Of a stretch of 64,000 nt of DNA, positions 35,300-46,807 are shown one piece after another (position 1 is the first letter of the stretch; every line of letters begins with the position of its first letter). A program made the position numbers and the translations under genes. The DNA comes from Aspergillus flavus (lineage: Eukaryota; Ascomycota; Eurotiomycetes; Eurotiales; Aspergillaceae): NCBI RefSeq assembly GCF_009017415.1, contig NC_092406.1:5208001-5272000 (forward strand), written 5' to 3'. The notes beneath the pieces were generated by a model that did no database searches, had not been told where the DNA came from, and saw only the letters and a list, made by a program, of their open reading frames with translations.

Positions 35300-38200
35300 T
35301 TACATGGCACAGATGGCGATTCCACTATCGTCAACATTCATGCTTCCGTTACTCCGATCGAGTGTGTCCCAATCAATATCCTCCCAGGACTCATTCAAGA
35401 GAGGTCCATCTTCGAACCGACCAGGAAGATTGATCCAGTCCATTGGAATCCAGTTATCTTCAAGGTATTCCGCACCTTTACCTGCCAGGTCTCCGACTTT
35501 CGGTAAGTCGTTGTCCTTAGGTGTCTCGGTGACGATGGCGGTTTCAACCGAATCCGGTGTATCTTTCGACTGAGTGTTGGCGAACATGTCTGCATTGATG
35601 AACTCGTCCATGGGGCCGAAACCAAAGCCACTGTCATCTCCAAAGTCCATGAATGTGTCCTGGATCGCCTCAAGAGAAACAGCACTTGATGTCCAAGGGT
35701 CTTCAGCGGTAGGCTCTAAAGGTGGCATCTGCTCGGTCGCTTTGCCGGCCTCTTTCTTCCCATCCTTACTACCGGAAGGCTTGGCTGTCGCCAAAGGTAC
35801 TTTGCTTGATGGCCCACGAGGGGTCTGGTTGGATGCGGGAGAAGTGGGTTTCGCTCCGAACTGGCCATACACGCGTGCCACCGGAGTGGCGCCAGCGGTG
35901 ATTGGAGTTGTTCCTGCTTCTTGCTTCATGGAGGGTGAGGACATGCCCACTTTAGGAGGCACCTGCGGGGTGTCCATTGCACTACCAGCACTCTTCTTCG
36001 GAGCTTGAGATTCAGGTGAAGCCTTGTCCTCCTCCTTGACCAGATTACGGAAGCTGTCAAGGGCAAACTGAAGCGGATCTTCGATTGATTCTTCAACCTT
36101 ATGGGTATCTTCAACATGCTTGTCCAGCGCGTTTTGGGTTGCAAAGCCCTGGTAATGATGTTGACACTGTGGAACACTGCATTTGAAAGGACCAACCATA
36201 GCTGTAACAGCCATTTTGGCATCTGCTGTAGTCTGTTTGGTTGCCGGTGATTTGGTGCCAGCTGTTCCGGCAGTAGGCCCGGCGTGAGACTGCTTCCTCT
36301 TCTTCGGCGGAGGCAGTTTTAGTTCCTGAGGGGGCATGCTACCGGGTCCATAAACATGGGGTACACCCTGCGGAGACGGCGCGCCAAACGGTGCCGGTGG
36401 TACGGCGGAAGTTGCCGAGACAGCAGTCTGGCTCGAAGCCCTTCGGGCCCGCTGAATAGCCTCCTCCTGCTGTTGAAGTTGCTGGAGATTGCTTGCGTTT
36501 AAGGCGGGCATGTTATTCTGGGCGGTCGATTGCACATTAGTTGACCCTTGAGAGACACTAGGTCGCTGTCCAGATGGTTGGTTTTGATGTTGGCTGACGC
36601 GGGTGATCATGGCTTGGAAAAGCTTCTTAACATAGTTGGTGGTCATTGTTAGATACTCGGGTGAGACAGTAAAATGGTCATTGATCGTCCAGTCAGGTCC
36701 AGATTTGAATTGCCTCATTAATTGTATGCGCTAAATGGCACAGGGTCAGCACAATGGTTCCTTAATCAAATAGGAAAAAGGCATTTCAGACGTACCATAG
36801 CTAATAAGCTTTTGACATTCTTTTCCTGATTGGGAATCTTGGAAAACCATTGGACCAGTGTATCCATCCTACCCAGCATATCCGTACACTCCCGTAGTTG
36901 CTGGGCCATTTGAGCTTTTTGCTCTGGTTGAACAGAAATAGGATCATTGGATGGGGCGTTGGCCAAGATTTCGGTGTACCATTGTTTGATCTTGTCCGGT
37001 AGGTTGTTCCATTGCTCTTCCGCAGCGGTTCTCGAAATGGGAGCTCGCGTTTGATTCTGGCTCTGTTGCCTCCGTATGTGCGCCTCCAATTGTGCACGTT
37101 GCTGTGGTGTCATATTGACCAGCTGCTCACGAGTGAACGGCATGTTAGGTCGTGCTGGCGTAGAACCTGACAAACCTTGAGAAGTCGCAGGCTGCGCCGA
37201 CTTTTGTGCAGGGGTATTCTGGGCGTCCGCGCTTTCTTCATTTGGCATCTTCCTCTTCGGCGGTTGCTTAGAAGCAGGTCCTTTGGCGCCTTTTCCAGGT
37301 GTTGCGTTCTGGGTCTTTGTCACTTGCATCTGCTGATTCAACTGTGTTGTTGGTTGCTGGTGTTGGACCTCAGACTTGATTTGAGGCGTGGCCGAAGGCG
37401 CGGTGACCGGAGGCTGCTGAGACGACTGGGTCTGCTGACCTTGCTGGGCTGCAAGTTGAGCAGCACGGTTCTGGGCAAGCTGCATTAACTGTTTCTGTCG
37501 GTTCCTAAAGAGTAGTTCTCGAAGCTGATCATCGGTATAATTTTGCACTTGAGTTCCTAGTCGCTGACGAGCTATTTGAATATCTTGCACAGTGATCTGT
37601 CGCATTGGAGGCATGTTTATTGGCGCTTGTTGTTGGCCAGCTTGGAACTGTTGTTGGTTCATAAATTGCTGTTGCTGCCCCTGGAAAGGCATTTGCATCC
37701 AAGGATTTTGGCCACCACTATCAGGATTCCGACCACCTTCTTTGTTTTGTGCCAATATCTGAGCCAAATGAAATTTCTGGAATGTCACTAACTTTTGTAG
37801 ATCTATGCCCCCAAGGACTTGAGGGTTTGCAGTTGCCCATTGTTTCAGTTGGCCCCAAGTCTTTATATGTTTCGGAACTGGCGAAGGGACGTTGGGGTTG
37901 TTGCTAAGTATTGAAGGGGGGAATGGCAAGCGATCCATGTCTTTGATCTGGTCGGGGGACATTTCCAAGCCTCCACTCTGCTGGCGAAGCAACTGCATCT
38001 TATATAAGTCGTGTTGACGCTGTTGTTGTTGTTGCTGCTGCCGTTGCTGGGCTGTCATTTGCTGTTGCCCTGGGAGCATCTGATTGGGCGCTTGTGCACC
38101 ACCCATACCTGCGAGCTGTTGTTGTAAATTCAGGGAGGCACGCATATTTTGATTATTACCCGCCTGACCATTCACTATAGGCTGACCCTGGCCAGCTTGT

Positions 38201-40111
38201 GACAGGTTCTGTTGCATAGGCATGGACTGCTGGTTAGCGTTTGCTCTCGCCATAGCTTGATTATTGAGTGGACGGCGCTGCTGGTTCATTAAAAACGCGG
38301 TAAGCTGCTCTTGGGTCATCCGTGCCAGTTGTTCTTGAACCATTGGCGGAAGGTTAGGAGGAATTTGAGGCCGACCCTGCATGCCCGTTTGTCCTCCCAA
38401 AGACTGGACCCCAGTCGGTTGTTGCCCAGGAGCCCGTGACGGAGGCCGAACTTGAGATGTCACTTGCGCTGGTGACATCTGACCCGGAGCCATGGGACGA
38501 TTCAGCATCGGCATGGCGGGACTTTGCTGTGTCAGCTGTTGTTGCATTTGAGAATTGGCTTGGCCGGCTTGAGATATAGCCATTTGCGCTTTCTGAGCAG
38601 CCTGCGCGCGCGCCTGGGCTTGTGTTTGTGCTTGCGATTGTGGTTGGAATTGAGGTGCCTGTTGCGTTCGATCTTGCTGGAGATTTTGTGACGTCTGTAA
38701 TTGCTGTTGGGAGAAGAATTGAGGACTAATGCCGGCACCGTTCATATTGGTCTGGTTACCCTGGCCGACTTGAAACATATTCTGAGGCGTTGTAAATGGT
38801 TGTTGGTTCATCTGGGAAGAACTAGCAGGCACCACAAGCTGACCTGCCTCCTGGGAGCGCAAACCATCCGCCTGTTGTCCCTGTATATTTTCAACGTTGC
38901 CAATAAATGAGGACGGATCCAAATTCGGCTGACTTCCCATTGAGAATGAATTGCGCTGAAGGTTCATCATATTCTGGAACATTTGGCGTTGCTGGGCGTT
39001 CATCATGGGATCTCCCATCATCGCACTATTAGGATCAACCCCTGCATTCTGCGCACGTTGTTGCGCTTCCTGTCGGGCTCGTTTGTGTCTCCTGAGTTGG
39101 GTCAATGCTTGGGAGCGAAAGAAATACGTGATGGGATCCATATTCTTCCGGTTAAGGTATTGTCTTTGCTCCGGGGTCATGTTCTGTAGATTCATTTTGA
39201 TCTTGTCCACATCTTCCTGGGAAGTCTTCGATAAGATTTGGTTGGCGATACGGCAAACATTTTCGTAGTCTTGAGCCGAAAGCGTGCTAAGATCATCCGT
39301 CAGAGGTATACCATTACCAGGTCTTGGCTGCGCTCGTTGTTGAAGCATTGCCTGCGATTGCTGCTGCTGTTGCTGCTGTTGTCGATGCTGTATAGCCGCC
39401 TGACGACTCGGATCATTCATCCCCATGGCCATCTGCTGCTGTCCAGGCATTGGAGAAGCTTGTGTCGGACGGCCCATCTGTTGAGGAAACGGAGCCTGTC
39501 CAACACCGGCCATTCCCGCCGCGTGGCCGGATTGAGCCATCATGCCGCCATTCTGTTGTAATACAGCCGCCTGCCTAGCCCGAGTATCTCGAATATGGAC
39601 CAGTTTATCGTTGCATTCTTTATCGTAATCGACCTAATGTTTGCACGTTAAGAGCCAGCCATATAAGCAAACGAACGGGAGAGCATACCTTCTCTTTTGC
39701 ATTGTTAAAAGCTTTCTGTTCAAAACTTAAAGCAGCCTGTGCTAAGCTCTGTAGAGCGGCATGCGGTTGTATTAAACGAAGGGATGTCCACCTGGGGATA
39801 CATTGTCAGCCTGCGCAATAGAATGGAAAGTGTGAAACCATAGCCTTGTAAACCAGCACTGGCACAAGCGACTGATTCATCACCATACACATATCGCATG
39901 CCACTTACATCTGATATACATTAACAGCTCGCTCCTTGAGAGAAACATCGGCTCTCCATCCGGTAAAAGTGCCCTGAGACTGCAATGCCTGGGCCAAATA
40001 GTTCATCATCAACTGATTATCTGGCTTCTGCTGCGGAACCTGCATTTGGCCATGCGGATTACCTCCTCCAGGCATGCCCCCGCCGACATTGGGAAAATTT
40101 GCGGGATTCAT
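35300..40111 (-). CDS. med15: Mediator subunit 15 (Gal11-like), KIX domain
   Basis: Four exons (40111-39909, 39791-39689, 39633-36796, 36730-35300) give 1524 residues. A short Gly/Pro/Asn-rich N-terminus leads to a KIX-type domain at about 45-100 (WRADVSLKERAVNVYQM continuing WTSLRLIQPHAALQSL). Then comes about 900 residues of Gln/Asn/Met/Pro-rich sequence with pure Q runs of up to eight and several QQ-rich activator-binding-like segments. The C-terminal third has a lysine-rich KKRKQ patch, a single C2H2-like stretch (CSVPQCQHHYQGF with H...H after) and an acidic end (WEDIDWDTLDRSNGS). It is the Mediator tail subunit that receives signals from DNA-bound activators. A zinc-finger-like CxxxxC...HxxxxxH in the distal part is unusual to my knowledge of Gal11 but is plainly visible. 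Confidence 0.9.
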
Positions 40112-42067
40112 GTCAACAACCCCCCCTTAATGGGGATCGAGGAGCAGTCCGCGCAAGCTTTCTTTTGACGTCAGCATTCGCTGGTGGGAACACCAACCCT
40201 CACCCTGTGCGATACTTTATGCCCGGATCGACAATATCAGAATTTCCTTAGCGGCGTGATTTAGGATGGTGGGGAAAGCGAGTAGTGGTGGGATGCGGAA
40301 GGAAAGTACTGGAGGTCCGAACTCCAAGAAGTGAATCGCGGTGGGACGTAACACCGTACGGAGGTTGAGCGCGCTGAGATACGAAAAGAATCAAGCGCAA
40401 GACAGGATAGCAGTAGGACAAAGAGAGCGTTGAGTGAGAGAGTAAGAGAGAGCAAGAACACGGGAGACCAACACAACAGGGAAAACAAGGCGTTCGGGCA
40501 CCAGCGTGCAGTCAAAGCGGGTTCGTTGGCAGGAGCCGGGAAGTGGCTTTGGGGGGGAACACTAAGCCGGCGAAGGTTTGGATCACTGACAGGGATGTCG
40601 CACTGACGCCGGTCGTTGCAGAACGGATGCGTTCGAGTTCGGTTTATGAGATCCGCCCCGGAAGAATTTCAAGAATGGTAAGGGGGTTGGAATAAAAAGA
40701 GAGAAAAAAAGGGAAAAAAAAATTATAGGTGAAGGAAAGAGAAACGAAGGATTAAGGTGAATCTGAAAAGGTTTGGGTCAGACGGATCGTAATGCGAACG
40801 TAATTTCAACACCGCCAGAAACAATAAAATGTTTCCTTTAAAAAAAAAAAAAAGGACACCAATGATAGAGGTATCCACCGATCAATTGGACACAAGCAAC
40901 GAAGGGAGAACGATCGGTCGGAGAGGGGAGGGGGAAGTAGAAAGCAGTAGGAAGAGGGTGGGCTTACAAAACAAGCAATGAGAGCTCTAGTCCTGTGGTA
41001 TGGAAGAAATGATGACCGTCAGCTGTTGAAGAGGTCCGGAAGAAGAGAGGGGAAATTCGCAAGAAAGAGGAACCCGAAAAACGAGAGGAGACGAGAAAAC
41101 AAAAGTTCGGAAGGATGTTGTTACCCCTCGAAGAAGAAATATAAAATAGAACAAAAAGGGCAACAAGAAAAGAAAAGAAAAGAAAAAAAAAAAAAAGGCA
41201 GCAAGCAATAATGGGAAAAATAGGAACCCCAATATAGCCAACAAGGGGAGAGAAAGATTGAATTAATTGATTTGACCTAGAGATGAGCAGAAGATACTGA
41301 AGATCAGTTGGGAAGACGAGGGAAAGTCTAAAGGCCGCAGGCAGGTGGTGATGGTGGCCTCAGGCCTGGGTTAGTGTGGGACTAACAGGTACTAGACTTT
41401 CAGACCTTTATGGATCTGCCCGTTACTGGTCGAAGTTAGTCTAGTTAGTGTTAGCAGGAGGTGTAGTGACGGGAGCGGATGGAGACGAAAAGGCGGGCCA
41501 GCAGTCCTTAGTGACTTTGTCCGGTCCCTAGTAGACAGACTAGTGGTATAGGGTTCAAGTGGTGTACACTGAGTAGGGCATCTATTGAGCTGTACGCTGT
41601 TCACATACGTACTCTTTTGGATCCTGATGGGAATTTCATTGGTGTATACTGGAGTACTGATTTGTGGAGAGGACGCAAGGTTTGGCAAGCCAAGACGTCT
41701 GGTTTCACAGGTACTTTAATTTGGATCATTTCCATTTCATACTACTTTTGCGTTGTTCCCAGTTAAATTTTTCCTTTTTCTTTTTATTTTTGGTTCCCAC
41801 TCTTTTAATTTTAGGTTTATTTTTATTTAATTTCTCTCTCTCTCTTGTTCCCCTTTCTTATTCAAAAGAGTTTTATAATATCTCTTCTTAATAATGAGAA
41901 GGACGATTATAATTATACACCTTATGTGAAGCTCATTTGATCGCCAACCTAGGGTGTGGAGGATTCTTCCTAACAGATCAATGATCACCGATGTGGTTGT
42001 ATCATACTACGGAGTACTAGTAATAGTACGAATATTATTAATTGGTTGTTCCTTTTCTTTTTTCTTT

Positions 42068-42130
<63 letters not shown>

Positions 42131-42820
42131 TTTTTTTCCCTTTCTTTTTTTGCCTTAGGGGAAGGCTGGTTGCAGTCTATCAGTCCACAGTGTGCAGGTA
42201 CTGTACTTAGGGTACTGTACCCGTGACCTTACATACCTAGTGTGACCGACCCAAAGGTGGTACAGGCTCCATCAACTACGTTCTAGTCAGTCCCTCCTTG
42301 GTACTTATTTATTATCTATTGGTACCCCTCGCCCGTAGATGCTAATACTGCTCAGGAATCTAATCCATGTAAATAGAGAGAGCAGCTTGACTACTTCAGC
42401 AGACTCCAGGCACTCGTGACTGACTTCCTGTAACATACACTGTCTGCACCAAGTGGACCGGATAAGGCTGCTTGTTGCCAGAAAAAGCAACAGAATGTCA
42501 TGTGATGTCACGTGTAGACCCTGCTGTCGTCACCGTGGGCCTTATCATCCGCGTCAACGAAATGAAAGATCCGTCCATGCCTCCAGAGTCTCAGGGTTCA
42601 TTCAATCCGGAACCAACTCCCGTTTCTCTCGTTGCACTTCCATGTGTCCTTCTTTTAACAGAATCCGGCCCTTTTCTGTCTGCGATTTTAGCTAGGTTGA
42701 TAGTCGCTCTTTTAGTTGACTTGCTTCCCTCGTCATGAACAATTACTCTTGATTGTCCAAGACCCTGAATTCCCCTTCCGCCTTCTGTATGCAGTCTATA
42801 CACTCCACGAAACCGCCGTC
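40112..42820. other. Divergent promoter region med15 / LMBR1-like
   Basis: 2.7 kb head-to-head. It is strongly strand-asymmetric: purine-rich on the plus strand from 40.65 to 41.25 kb (A14 at 40840-40853; AAAAGAAAAG runs at 41.15-41.2 kb), then pyrimidine-rich to 42.2 kb including a T60 tract. A GGTACTGTAC direct repeat lies near 42197 and 42210. These are expected features of long fungal leaders on opposite strands. No gene seen. Confidence 0.55.
42070..42129. repeat. T60 homopolymer tract
   Basis: Sixty consecutive T residues, directly visible, followed by one G and more T. Assembly length is likely approximate. On the minus strand this is A60, but no retroposon body or flanking target duplication is visible next to it. 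Confidence 0.95.
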
Positions 42821-44936
42821 ATGATCTCCATAACTTCGATCTCTGTTGGCTCTAATATCTTCTTTTCTTTTGCCCTTTTGGCAATCTCAATCCTTGTCTT
42901 ACTTCTTCTACGGCGTTTCCTGACCTTGCGAGCTACTCCAGCTTACCTCACGATTCCCGTTTTTCTTGCGCTCGCCCTCCCCGCTAGCGTAGTACTCCTG
43001 GTCCCGATTGATCTAGCATCGAGCTCGCGTGATGGAGGCGGACCCAGGGCCATTTGGTTGCCTGACCGTTTGATCCTGGTATCCTGGCGCATTGCCTACT
43101 GGTTAATCTTTGTGCTAACCTGGTGTGTACTACATGCCTTCTTCATTTGACCAATTGTAAGGTTTTCATGTTCTTTCAGTACTAATCCGGCCTCCTTATA
43201 GGGCTATTCTACCATTGCTTGGTGAATATGTCGACTCCGGCTACCGCGAGCCGAAAGGTCGCATCGAATACTCCCTCCGCTCCAATGCCCGATATCAACT
43301 TATCGTGCTGTGCTGTGCGGTTGTGGGATTAATCTACATATCAATTCAAAATGGGTTCGAGTTCACGTCGATAAAAGCACTAGTTATGGCTCTCGCGTAC
43401 GTATGGGGTCTTGTCCTTGCGATCTATCTGATGGGTCATGGCCTTGTTTCCATACCTCGTACTCTATTCCGCAATGCGAACGTGAGCGGTCGACTGCGCA
43501 GAATCCAAGCTTATGCGCCCCGGTTGCACGACCGTCTGATGGACGCGATCACCGACCTCGAGAGTCTTGAATCGCAAGTCTCTCAGTTACAACGACGCAA
43601 GACTGGCAGTGCTTTGGAGTTCAAGGACTGGATCGAAGACCTGGCTGAGACATCTAACTCCTCCGAGCAACGGACCGCACTTCTTGAACCTTCCGACGTG
43701 TCGAGTACGATTCCATCTGTCATCACAGAGCGCTATATGGCAGATCTTACTAGACGACTCCAGCGCGCTCGGCATCTGAAGGCCCGCTTTATCGATGAGT
43801 GGGATCGTTTAGTGCTGACGGCCGCCGATTTGCAAGCCATCATCAACTCATCTGCATCGAAGAAACTCGAGTTCGGTCACGCCCCCCATCGCGCAACGTT
43901 CTTTACACGTCAAAAGATTCTGAATCCATACATGCGACACCATCTCTACGTCCACGTAATCCCGAGCGTCCGGCTGCTTTTCGGCGTGATCTTTGCGGCT
44001 GCATCTCTGTGTGTTATCTGGTCAGAATTGATTAAGTCATGGGCTCCCCGGTTGTCAGTTGTGACTCTCTCCATAGTCTCCTATCACAAAGATCCAGCAC
44101 CCGTAGGCTTCGGAAGACAAGTGACCGCCTCTGCTTGGTTGTTGTACATGTGCTGGGCTGCGTTAGTTGGTGTCAACGATGCTAAAGTGTGGGGCAATCG
44201 CGCTCTAGTTCGCCGCAACACGTACGGCGAAAGCGCTTGCTGGTACGCGGGGCTCGTCGCTAGGCTAACTGTGCCGATCGCATACAACTTTGTAACATTC
44301 TTACCGATGAGTGCCAGGGAGAACACCACGTTTTACCGTTTTCTCGGGCGGTCCATTGACTTGACACCGCTTGGAAAAGGGTTTGATTATTTCTTTCCCA
44401 TATTCATTCTCGCACCGGTCTGTGCTACCCTTTTCAATCTCTATGGCCGGGTGAAGAATATATGCGGATTTGGCCTCTTAGAAGAGGAGGACGAAGACTT
44501 GGAAAACAACCCTAGTGGTTATGGTCTAGGAGGCTGGCGCGAAGGTCGTGATCTGATCGAGCGAGAGCTCACCGGCCTTGGGTCCCTATCGCTCTCTGCT
44601 CGTGATCGATCTCCTCAGCCTTCCAGCCGTGTCGAAGAAGGCACTAATGCCTTTTCTTCGTCGCGGACCCCTCGGGGTGAGGCTACCCGACCTTCACGGC
44701 CATCCCGTGGAGCCGCCACAGCCTCCACTGTAGTGACGGAGGAAGAAGATGATAACTTTTTCCAATCGTTTGCTCACCGGGTGAAAAATACGTTTGAAAC
44801 CGCTGGTACACCTCAATGGTTGCAGGGCGACTCGTTCCGACTTCCAAGGTGGATGGGAAGTGATGGCAACGAGGGCAATAACGGGCTCGCCAGATGGTTC
44901 GGTGGTCGACCAGCGCCTGGTGGGGTGAGGCTGTGA
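42821..44936 (+). CDS. LMBR1/LMBRD2-like multipass membrane protein
   Basis: Two exons (42821-43122, 43202-44936) joined by a 79-nt phase-2 intron give 678 residues. The N-terminus enters the membrane at once (SNIFFSFALLAISILVLLLL) and about nine helices are split by a cytosolic coiled-coil stretch at about 205-330 (LESQVSQLQRR, LTRRLQRARHLKARF). The helix WAILPLLGEYVDSGY and the later LLYMCWAALVG... segment followed by LPMSARENTTFYRFLG fit the LMBR1 family, closest to LMBRD2 and fungal homologues. The C-terminal 150 residues are hydrophilic and Ser/Arg-rich. The function in fungi is not established; animal LMBRD2 has been linked to GPCR signalling. The first ATG in frame is used; only a TTG lies upstream. 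Confidence 0.85.
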
Positions 44937-45256
44937 AGATTCGCTGTATTTGCATGACGAAGGCGTTGGAAATAGATATGACATAGTTTTGTATCATAAG
45001 TTCGAAATTTACGTATATATACTCAAGTTCCTCCTTTGCATCCTTTATGAGTAGACCCTGGATAATGAGTCCGAAAAAGCTCGAACTTAGTGATAAAGCG
45101 GATTTCCCCATTCATACAAGTTGTTATCATAGTATCAAACAATTCCGTCAAGAAGGCTGTGCTGATAGCGCTCAATCTCCTGGCATGTAGTCCTTATCCA
45201 GCTTTGTATACAAAGCAGATCGATGGTAAATAAACCCCCTTGCAACTTGCTCTGCA
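44937..45256. other. Short intergenic: LMBR1-like 3' flank
   Basis: 320 bp between the LMBR1-like stop and the end of the kinase-like pseudogene. AT-rich; nothing else seen. Confidence 0.6.
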
Positions 45257-46053
45257 TTACAAATCCACTCCCCCCTCTTCATCTTGTGTCGCTTTCCATT
45301 TGCCACCACTCTTCCTCACTTTTATAGTCCCTATGGAAATCGCACAGCGCAAAATCAAGCATGAACATCTTGAACATTCCCTCGGAATTGATTTGGATGG
45401 TCAAGCTTCTAGTTTTAACATCCTCATTGAGAATACCTCGATCGCTGATATGGTGAACGATGCAGATGGCTTGTTCACAGAGTGACTGCCAGGCTTCTCT
45501 AGGAGCATGTGCAGCGATATCGGTCAAGGGAAACTCATCAATATATTGCAAAAGGATTCCAGGGATGTCAGTGTATTTGCTGACTGATGCCTCGTGCAGC
45601 AGAGATGACCCATGCAATGCAACACATGCAAGCTGTTGAGGCACGTGTTCACCTTGGATATCTTTTAAGGTATTGTATACCTCAATTCTGTCTCGTAGAA
45701 GTCCCGCATCCATGTATAGAGGTATGTCTCATCCTGTGCGATACTAAAACTATCTTCTTCAGCAAATCCGTCACCTTTCAGGACTAATTACTGGTACTGC
45801 TGTTCAATATCTGCCAGGTGGAGTCCAGGGGTTACTTTTCTGATCCTCCCGGAAGCCTGTTGCAAAACGAGGGTCATTGAGTTTTAAAAACCATATGGCC
45901 ATTCAAATGTAGAGACCGAGGGGGGCAGTCCAACAGGACGACCATTGCACATAAGAATATGAACGGTTCAAAGATATGCGTTATTGTAGCTTTGACATGT
46001 TGCCTGTCAATGTGGAGTGCTATCTCATTGCCAACCACATAAGGACATCTGAA
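45257..46053 (-). pseudogene. Decayed fungal kinase-like gene
   Basis: Successive minus-strand frames each match one piece of a fungal protein kinase-like family that I know from Aspergillus genomes. In order: VVGNEIALHIDRQHVKATI then FLCAMVVLLD; LHLNGHMVFK in another frame; FLKLNDPRFATGFREDQK in a third; ADIEQQYQ, an in-frame stop, then LVLKGDGFAEEDSF; then an intact 144-codon frame (45279-45713) from DRIEVYNTLKDIQG to EEEWWQM; and finally KATQDEEGG one base out of frame. At least five frame changes and an internal stop mean no product. The catalytic-loop His-x-Asp is also lost (ILNEDVK where IVH.DVK is usual). A short truncated peptide from 45713 is possible but unlikely to be functional. 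Confidence 0.8.
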
Positions 46054-46807
46054 TGTGCTTAGTACATCACATCATTACTAGTAGTACTTTGCTCTGTGAC
46101 TTACTCTATCACCTGTCACTATACCCTCCATTATGATTGGACAGGTGCTATGAATACCGCTGCTGCCACAATTGTATCGAAGCAAGAGTTTCTATTACTC
46201 AAAAAGATATCGTAATATAATTGTCCAACATTGGCCAAGGGCTCTTTCTTTCTCCTTTATTGGAAATCGGCTGCGTAGCACGGAATGGCTTTAGTAATCA
46301 TCCAGCCTTGCATAACAATGAAACGCTAAAAGTTTGCTTCGAATTCTTTTGAATCCTTCGAATAGAAATTGTGACTATGTTTGTATGTCCCATTTATACC
46401 CATTGTAATCATGTTATGCATTGTCTGGGTTCCCCGTATATGAAAAGTATGACTGTAGTACAGTGGAGAGTGAAGTTGGACCTATATGGGAAATTCATGT
46501 AGAACAGGGAGAATATCGTTGTCGCAGAACATTCGATTCACCCCAGAATTTACCCAAGTCTCCCAAGTCTCCCAACAAGGCTCACTCAGGCCAGGCAACT
46601 ATCGCCTGACCTCGTCCCAAGTTGATAGTAGGTAGAGTAGCCTATGTTCTGCTCCACTGAGTGAGGAGTGACTGCGGCAAAATGTCCGCCTGGGCTCTCC
46701 GCCTTGTTTGCCTATTTCGGAGTTGAGAGGACAGCTTCTCCCTTAATGACCTCAGCGTCCACCGCTCAATTTTTTTGCCTCTTCTTTTATTTTAAAATAA
46801 TTCATTG
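46054..46807. other. Intergenic: promoter of Ubl-BAG gene
   Basis: 754 bp upstream of the BAG-domain gene. A decayed N-terminal part of the kinase-like pseudogene may extend into the first bases. Nothing else seen. Confidence 0.5.

Noticed and set aside
42050..42250. T60 as the poly(A) tail of a minus-strand retroposon
   Set aside because: No retroelement coding sequence or target-site duplication beside it.
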